Origin: Lunularia cruciata | Taxonomy: Eukaryota; Streptophyta; Marchantiopsida; Lunulariales; Lunulariaceae | Reading direction: 5' to 3' | Assembly: GCA_948567375.1 (NCBI GenBank) | Contig: OX419758.1 | Coordinates: 2,547,001 to 2,611,000, forward strand | Length of the DNA: 64,000 bases | Shown: piece by piece, positions 57,583-64,000 of the stretch | Position numbering within the stretch: the stretch's first letter is position 1 | Layout of the letters: the number at the start of each line of letters is the position of its first letter | Notes under the pieces: generated by a model | Database searches by the model: none | Told to the model about the DNA's origin: nothing | The model's input: the letters and a program-made list of their open reading frames with translations, nothing else | Translations under genes and position numbers: made by a program

Positions 57583-58048
57583 TGTAAAAGACCAAAACCG
57601 AGGAGAGAAATAGGAGAATGGAAACTCACATTTGGACACTTGAATGAAGGAAAACTCTGAATGCCTAGCATGAGCTTTGGCTTTGGTATTTATAGGTAGC
57701 ATACAAGACCCTTGAAGCTTCTCAAGAAGCTTCCTTGAGCCGCTTTCTTGGAGTGCAAGCCAAGTTAACCAGGAAGCTTCTCAAGAAGCTTCCTTCTAGA
57801 AGTCGCCTACTTGGCATGCAAGCTAAGCTAGTTAGAAGCTTCTAGAAGCTTCCTTCTAGAAGCTACCTGCTTAGGGCACAAGTTAACTAGTTAGGAAGCT
57901 TCCCAAGAAGCTTCCTAGATGCTTCTAGAATATTCTAGGCTATTTTGTCTTATTCTATACTTTGTAAGCCCGACTAAATTTGTCGCTAAACTCCATATTG
58001 TTACATTTAAGCCTGACTAACTTTGTCGCTAAACTCCATATTGTTACA
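57583..58048 (-). mobile_element. Solo LTR of family A with duplicated tip
   Basis: From TGTAAAAGACC to CATATTGTTACA, flanked by a perfect CTTGG duplication (57578-57582 and 58049-58053). The last 41 bases occur twice (57965-58005 and 58008-58048). TATAAATA box on the - strand at 57687-57694; a run of GAAnnTTC units lies upstream of it. Confidence 0.95.
57835..57861 (-). promoter_or_regulatory. Heat-shock-element-like array in LTR U3
   Basis: AGAAGCTTCTAGAAGCTTCC (57834-57853) has GAA-TTC-GAA-TTC at exact 5-base steps (57835, 57840, 57845, 57850), followed by TTCTAGAA at 57854-57861. This fits the HSF-binding consensus nGAAnnTTCnnGAAn. It is upstream of the TATA box in the element's sense. 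Function not shown. Confidence 0.55.
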
Positions 58049-58500
58049 CTTGGAAAGGTCTTGAAGGCCTCCTTCAACAAACCAAAGACTAATAATGGAT
58101 AGAGGGTACTAAGTTACAAGGACCCTACTAAAAGAGCTATTTTGGAAGTAGTCAAAAAGTTATTTCAGCAAAGAAAATGACCTACCTCTACAATATCTAA
58201 GCAATCTTCTTTGATTTCATTAACAAAGAGCAATTGGTGAATTGGGCGCATATGTTTTATGTGGGGTGCCACATCTATCCACATTTTTATCTCAAGTCAC
58301 TTCTATCCTAAGAGGTATTTTGCATCACAATCAGAAGGAATTGTGATGTATTAGAAGTAAAAAATGACTAATCAAGAATACACACATGTAGGTAAATTTT
58401 TATCAATATAAGAAGTAGGGAATACCCTTGGCTTCAACAAAAAGCAAAAGAGAGCAACATTTGCCAAGCCAAAGGTGAAGTCAAAGAGTGCAAGGTAGAA
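58049..58500 (+). pseudogene. D3 N-terminal domain, part after the solo LTR
   Basis: Reads YKDPTKRAILEVVKKLFQQR, then LVNWAHMFYVG in another frame. Aligns with D2 52690-52830 (EIVEAMIKLFKSK ... MNWAQMFF). Stops in each frame. Confidence 0.35.
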
Positions 58501-58609
58501 CCCTCATGTGATTGATAAGTCTTTGGAAGACAAAGCCAAAGACATTGAAAGCGAAGTAGAACAAGAAAGGGAGAATTCCCTCACACTCAAAGGACTATTT
58601 TAAAAAAAG

Positions 58610-59870
58610 GTGGAAGATGATGAGCAATATGAACATGCTTATTCTGCTCTACCAAAAGAAGAGCAAATGGAAAAGAAATAAAAGTTGGTCAAAGGAGAGA
58701 AAGATCAAGAAAATCCTCACTCTAAAGAAGTCCACCTTGAAGGTACCAAAAATCAAGAAGTGGGACCTTCGGGTACGAAGGGCAATGAAGAAGGAGTATC
58801 CAAAGCCAAAGGTCTAACACTTGAGGCCCAAGGACAACACCAAGCCAAAGGTGAGATCATGCCCAAAGGAGGTGAGGAGAAAAAAATACAAAGAACCAAA
58901 GCAACCCAAAGGACAAGAAGAGTTGACATTAAAAGCAACGGAGAAAAGCCTTTAGAAGAAGAACCAAAAATGATGAGGATACCCTTCCTCCAACTCCAAG
59001 AGCACTAAGCTCTAATAATAGAAGGATCAAAGTTTGTGATACATTTGGTGGGGTTAGACTTGGAGTTGATGGGTCATATTTTTATCAATTTATCATGACT
59101 CCTACCTAGATGTCATCAAATATCCTTCACTTGTATAAAGGATGCACAAGAACTCTTACTCAATAAGAGAAAAAATGGCCAAGGCAAAGGATGAGATAGA
59201 AGAGGCATGCAATTTATGCAAAGAAGTGAAATTAGCTAGTACATGAAAATTTCAAGGCAAAGTGACAAAATGTTATGCTTCTTGTTGAAGAAACCAAGCA
59301 TGAGGAAGAAATAAGGAAGTTTCAAGGAGAATTGAGAGCCCTTTCACTCAAAGCCAAAGGTAAGTAGCAAGTTTATAAGGCATTGTTGAGTGCAACAAAC
59401 AAGGAAGTGTAGAATATCTAAGTGGAGTAAAGAAAACCAAGATTCTCTTGGTAACTTTAGATGTACAATTTAGTAAGTAATATAGCAAAGTGGCTGTCCA
59501 ATTGAAAAACATGTTTGTAGAGCTGAAGAAGGAGAAGGAGGAGGAGGAGGAGTGAAAGGAAGTAGATTATGTCCAAATGAGGTAAGAATTGATGGCCAAA
59601 GACCAAGCAACTCACATTAGCCTAGACAAGGAGAGGATAAAGATACTCCAACAGATTGAGGAGATGAAAGACCAATTGGTGAGCCTTGCAAAGAAGGTTG
59701 TACAAGTAAGGTAACATTGTACCAAAATCCATGAGCTAAAGCTGTAGATTCAAACTCTAGAGGTAAAGGTGCACTCAAACAAAAAACTTGATCAGCTGGT
59801 GGTTTGATTGAAGGAGCATATTAACCACTAGTTTATTGAATCAACATATACACTACTCCAATTTGCAAGG
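58610..59870 (+). pseudogene. Charged coiled-coil protein of element D3
   Basis: 58685-59008 is open for 107 codons and is very rich in Lys, Glu, Gly and Gln (KGEKDQENPHSKEVHLEG, KGNEEGVSKAKGLTLEAQGQ, EEKKIQRTKATQRT): a low-complexity acidic/basic region. 59160-59840 continues, with stops, as a heptad-like coiled coil (LDKERIKILQQIEEMKDQLV; LKEHI). Same order as D1. Product would be soluble and filament- or scaffold-like; function unknown. Confidence 0.5.
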
Positions 59871-60079
59871 GGAAGATAGATATGCTGATTATGATTTGTA
59901 GAGGCAAAGGTAGTTCTTTTCTATAAGGTAGCCAAAGATCTTTGTAAGACCTTTGGGCAATATGCCAACTATAGCCAAAGGCTTAGATAGATGAAAATAT
60001 TCTAAGTGTAAATCACCTTCAATGCAAAACACACCTTTCTAGTAGAAGACATCTTCAATGAGGAAGACCTTTGGGGTAC

Positions 60080-60660
60080 AAACACCTTTGTGGTGAAAGG
60101 AAATTTTGTTAGCTAAAGATCAAAGTTCAAAGGCAATTAATTTTACAAAAGAAGATTTAACATCTTTTGTGACACATGGAAGAAGCTTAATTAAACCACA
60201 TTAGATAAGATAAGATAAGATGATAGGATAAGTATGATAATAGATGTAAGTAGAAGTTTTCTAATATTTCACTTAGCTATTGGATCTCTTTGGTGAGAAG
60301 TAGCAAAGTCTATATAGGGCTTTGGATTGAAGTGATTCACATTCATTTCTTGGTAATCAATGAAATTAGCAAAGAGACCTTCTAACTCTAGATTGTTATT
60401 TGTCTACATATTAGGTATTGATTGAATGACTTTTTTGAGTAGTGGTGATGAACCTTGAAATAGGAACATGGGTGCTTGAGTGTAAGGAGATATTTGCACT
60501 TGTCTAGGGTGTTTTATCCTTAACATTCCAAAGGAGTAAGGTAATATATTGAAGGATTATGGGTAATATAGAGCACTGAAAGTACCATGGAACAAAAAGC
60601 AAGTCAATTGATTGATATAAGACTCCTTCAAAGTTTCACCTTCTTGAAAGTGTAATAAGT
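60080..60660 (+). repeat. Module N of element D3
   Basis: Complement matches 44450-44990 and 28700-29230: GTACCATGGAAC, CACTTGTCTAGGGTGTTTTA, GAACATGGGTGCTTGAGTGT and a GATAA repeat at about 60205-60225. Position 3' of the coiled coil, as in D1. Confidence 0.65.
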
Positions 60661-60898
60661 AGCCTTTGGAGTGGTATTCTTTAATGTGACATGACTTTTG
60701 GTATGAAATTAACCATCATCGTCAAGAATAATTTGGAATAGATTTGTGGTGAAAGTGAATTATGTTTTCCTATTTCATTGTGTGCCATACTGGGTGATTG
60801 ATAATACCCTTTTTTGGAGTATTTCTGCCAAAGATATTAAAAAGGAAATAATAAAGAACCACCAAATGTGAGATTTATCTTCACTTTCCAACCTGTAT

Positions 60899-61266
60899 TG
60901 TAAAAGACCAAGACCGAGGAGGAAAATAAGAGAATGGTAGATCACATTGGGACACTTGAATGTGAGAAACTCCAAATCCCTAGCATAAGCTTTGGCTTTG
61001 GTATTGAAAGGGAGCATACAAGGCTCTTAAGAAGCTTTTCAAGAAGTTTCCTTCTAGAAGCCATCTACTTTGGCATGCAAGCTAAGCTAGTTGGAAACTT
61101 TTAGAAGCTTCTTTCTAGAAGCTATATACTTGGGGTGCAAGCTAAGCTAGCCAAGAAGCTTCCCAAGATGATTCCTAGATACTTTTGGAATATTTTAGGC
61201 TAATTTGGCCTACTCCCTAATTTGTTAGCCCTAATTAACTTCATTGCTAAACTCCATATTGTTATA
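60899..61266 (-). repeat. 3' LTR of A4
   Basis: Sense start TATAACAATATGGAG (first G changed to A) and end CTTTTACA; 368 bases; AAGCTTC blocks partly deleted. Confidence 0.88.
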
Positions 61267-61305
61267 TATTCCCTCAACTACTAGTTGGTGATGTCCTCAT
61301 CACCA

Positions 61306-62720
61306 TTAAAGCTTTAAAATCCTAGATGGCCGTTTATGCATTTTAGATATGAGAAAGAGGTTCCCATGTGGCATCATAAAGGGGATACTCTTTCTGAAGG
61401 ACCTTGTATTCCGTATGTTGTCAATGGCTTTGTTGAATGTGATAACGTGCAAGGATACAATCAACTTTGTAATCTTCATGATCATTGATAGGGACGAGAG
61501 GAGGAGGAGGAAGTTGGAAACAAGAGGAAAAAGAAGAGGGGTTAGGGACAAACGTTTTCACCTTGGAAATATGAAAGACAAGGTGGATGCACATATGACA
61601 AGGCTGGGCAAGTCAATAAGCAACATGAGAGATGATTTGGATGACATCAAAGGGTCCTATCCAATTAGGAGCAAGTTTACAAACTTGGGTATCCAATGGG
61701 AGGGTTATGTTACTAGAGGAAAGCATGACCTTATTATTGAATTGAAAGGTGAGATCACAATGATGGTGGTCCATATATTGTTTCTGCTAATTTTGAGCAA
61801 CAAGGAGATGAGATTTGGCTTGTTGGAAGGATTGGGATATGGTGGTGAAGAAGGTGGAAGTATGAGGGACATGAGATTGTGGAGGAGCAAGAAGGGAATC
61901 TAAAACAAGTGGATCTTGGCCAAAATTGAGGAAGAAAAGAAAGAATTTAGTGCTTGCCTATTTAAAATTATTGTATGCAAACTCCATGGTTGGAAGACAT
62001 TCATCCCAATTGTTATAGTGGATGTTGATGAATGCATGAAGCATATCCTTCAAGGTGCAATTTGCACATTCAATTTGTCTAATAGTTTGAGAATGATAGG
62101 CTGTGGTCAAAGTAAGCTTGGTGTTGGGTATCTTAAAGAGTGCATACCAAAATTTCCCAATGAATCAAGGATCATGGTCAGAGATGAGTACACAAGGCAT
62201 CTTATGATGCTTGAAGACATTGTCAAAGTAGATTTGTGCCTATGTTGGAGCATCCATGATATCAAAGGTTAGTGCTAAAGGGCTTTGCTTACTAAGCTTA
62301 TCCACAAACACCATGATTGCTATATGACCTTGCTTTGTCTTGGGTAAGGACGTGATGAGATCCAAACTCACTTGTTCTCATCGAGTAGATGGAATAGGGA
62401 ATGGTTGAAGAAGTTTACTCAATTTCTGGTCGTTGGCCTTGTTGCATTGGCAGATCTCATACAATCAGACAAACTCTTGAATATCTTGTGTGATGTTGGG
62501 CCACGACCATTGGCATTGGAGTGTACCCAAGTCTTATCCACACCCATGTGACCAAGATTGGTAAGTTATGGGTTTCTTGGAGGAGCACAAGTCAAAAATC
62601 ATCCTTGGTTGGCATATAAATCCAGTTCTCACAAAAAAGAAGACCTTCCTTCAAAGAGAAGGTGTTGTACTCCTTGTTGCATGCTACAAGATGACCTTGT
62701 ACCATCTGAAAGAAATGATC
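61306..62720 (-). pseudogene. Integrase and chromodomain of A4
   Basis: Chromodomain in 61551-61306 region, frame-shifted (LIVSLHVITFNKAIDN is the shadow frame of the VDCILA block). The GPY/F part spans about 61600-61700 and the DDE core about 62060-62420, including the segment between TYHPQTDG and the GPY/F module that A2 lost. Zinc finger region near 62460-62560. Open frames of up to 184 codons on the other strand (61349-61903) are antisense and not genes. Confidence 0.8.
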
Positions 62721-62879
62721 TTGTTGTAAAGCAGTCTTAAACTCAATTTTGGTTTTGGAGTCAATTGATACAATTATAATTTCCGTAGTGATGAGAGGAA
62801 GAGATTTAAAATCAAGTTGTCATGATAGAGCATTGGAGACGATCTAGAATCAATGGGGTTTGACTCAAGTTTGATGTCA

Positions 62880-63370
62880 AACAATTGTAGTTGTTCCTCC
62901 CATCAATGATGTCGACTCTTTATGTGTTCCAAGTGTAATGTCTACAACAAAGGTTTGTGATCAATTTGCATGATCACTTGTTTCTCCAAGAGGTAATGAC
63001 TCCATACCTTGGTCACATATACCATTGCTAGTAGCTTCCAATCTTGAGTAGAGTAATTCCTTTCTGTTATATTTAATTTGCAAAACATAAAGGTAATAGG
63101 ATGCAACCCATATGGGAATTGTTATTGCAACACGACTCCAATTGCAAAGTTAGAAGTATAAAAATCAACCACACAAGGTAGTTGAGGATTATATGGTTGA
63201 AGAACAGGTCTTAAAGACACCATAAGTTTTAGCTTGTAGAATTCTTTTTTGTATTTTTTGGTCCATTGAAAGCTCAAATTCTTTCTTAAGAGATTGGTCA
63301 ATGGTGCGGCTATATGAGCATAGTAGTGGATGAAGCATTGGTAAAATCTGGCCAACCCATTAAATGCCAT
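62880..63370 (-). pseudogene. RNase H and connection domain of A4
   Basis: 63370-63122 is open for 82 codons: FNGLARFYQCFIHYYAHIAAPLT (connection), LPCVVDFYTSNFAIGVVLQ, where the first catalytic Asp-x-Ser (DAS) reads YTS, so RNase H activity would be lost. Confidence 0.85.
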
Positions 63371-63389
63371 ACTTTTGTAGCATCCTTTA

Positions 63390-64000
63390 GAGTAGGCAAA
63401 TCAATGATGGCCTTGATTTTTTCCTCTTCCATCTTGATCTCTTACGATGAGATCTTGTGACCCAAGAAAGTAACTTCTTTTTGCCAAAAGGCACACTTTG
63501 AGTCTTGTAGTAAAACTTCCATTGTTTTAATCATCTTACAACTTCTCATATGTGATTTACATGTTCTGCTATAGATTAAAATGTCATCCAAGAAAACCAC
63601 CATGTACCAATCCAATAGTCCATCCAACACCTAATGCATCTGATCCATGAAGACTATTGGAGCATTAGTGAGCCCAAAAGGTAGAACTTCTATGCAAAAT
63701 ATCCATACCTTGTGCAAAAGGTAATCTTTTGCATATCTCCCCTATCAATGTGGATTTGCCAATACCCGCTACAAAGATCCAACTTGAAAAAGTATCATGC
63801 TCCACTCAATTGATCAAGTAAATCATCAATTTGAGGCAAGTGATATGCATTCTTCACTATTTATTTATTGAGCCCATGGTAACCAATATAGAAATGGAGT
63901 CCTCCATCCTTCTTTGGAATGAATAGTACCAATGCTCCCCAAGAAGATGTACTATGTCATATGAAATTCTTCTTCTACAACTCCATAAGTGTTGTTCACA
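63390..64000 (-). pseudogene. Reverse transcriptase of A4, cut by window end
   Basis: 63630-63442 reads MVVFLDDILIYSRT, an intact catalytic LDD site, and FWQKEVTFLGHKISS (thumb). Upstream the motif B, motif A and fingers regions follow in broken frames to 64000. Confidence 0.85.

Larger units (their letters stand above)
56780..60660 (+). mobile_element. Element D3 (coiled-coil family)
   Basis: Most complete D copy, + strand: N-terminal domain (about 57360-58500, split by a solo LTR), charged domain (58610-59008), coiled coil (59160-59870) and module N (60080-60660, in reverse of its 28430 copy). Ends not fixed. No RT, integrase or transposase seen, so probably non-autonomous. Confidence 0.5.
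60899..64000 (-). mobile_element. Chromovirus A4 (5' part outside window)
   Basis: Family A copy on the - strand: 3' LTR 60899-61266, PPT, chromodomain, integrase, RNase H, and RT running out of the window at 64000. Left flank TGTAT would be the target duplication. It retains the integrase segment that A2 lacks. Confidence 0.88.

Noticed and set aside
61349-62272. Long open frames (184 and 118 codons) on the + strand
   Set aside because: They are antisense to the A4 integrase/chromodomain, whose order and motifs on the - strand match A2. Antisense openness comes from the codon pattern.

Overview
This looks like repeat-dominated nuclear DNA of a land plant. Evidence: Ty3/gypsy retrotransposons with chromodomain integrases (chromoviruses), tRNA-Met-i-type primer binding sites, a plant-style non-LTR reverse transcriptase relic, very AT-rich non-coding DNA, and one intact nuclear tRNA-Arg(ACG) gene with pol III signals. 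The species cannot be read from the sequence. No intact protein-coding host gene was found; every recognisable protein is a broken copy.

Layout. 1-18705 is one old chromovirus of family A (A1, + strand; its 5' end lies left of the window). It was broken at 2608/14276 by a second family A copy (A2, - strand, 2609-14275), which was itself broken inside gag by a chromovirus of family B (6215-12816, - strand, perfect ATTGG target duplication). A1 also took two solo LTRs: family B at 16028-16769 (perfect GCATG duplication) and a related family C at 17023-17619. The layers give a relative history: A1, then A2, then B. Next (about 18.79-20.88 kb, - strand) is a degenerate non-LTR-type reverse transcriptase. 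21-26.4 kb is mostly unrecognised DNA with a terminal-inverted-repeat-like unit, two long perfect or near-perfect hairpins, and the first copies of a short dispersed motif that recurs up to 40.7 kb. 26.4-35.8 kb is an AT-rich macro-repeat built of modules M, N and P, with a 3.9 kb tandem duplication. 35.8-43.9 kb is the least repetitive part and carries the tRNA gene.

43.9-60.7 kb holds three relics (D1, D2, D3) of an unrecognised element family that encodes highly charged coiled-coil proteins. D1 and D3 carry, at the 3' side, the same module N that is found in the macro-repeat. Between and inside them sit a truncated family A copy (A3, 47657-about 51200) with a family C solo LTR inside it, and a family A solo LTR (57583-58048, perfect CTTGG duplication). 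A fourth family A copy (A4) runs from 60899 out of the window.

Working together: the gypsy copies show the usual order LTR, PBS, gag, protease, RT, RNase H, integrase, chromodomain, PPT, LTR, but each pol carries stops, frameshifts, deletions or lost catalytic residues, so none is autonomous. The observations most worth follow-up are heat-shock-element-like arrays in the family A LTR upstream of its TATA box, the charged coiled-coil element family with its shared module N, and the dispersed motif with core TTCTACGCGGTCGCCTTT.
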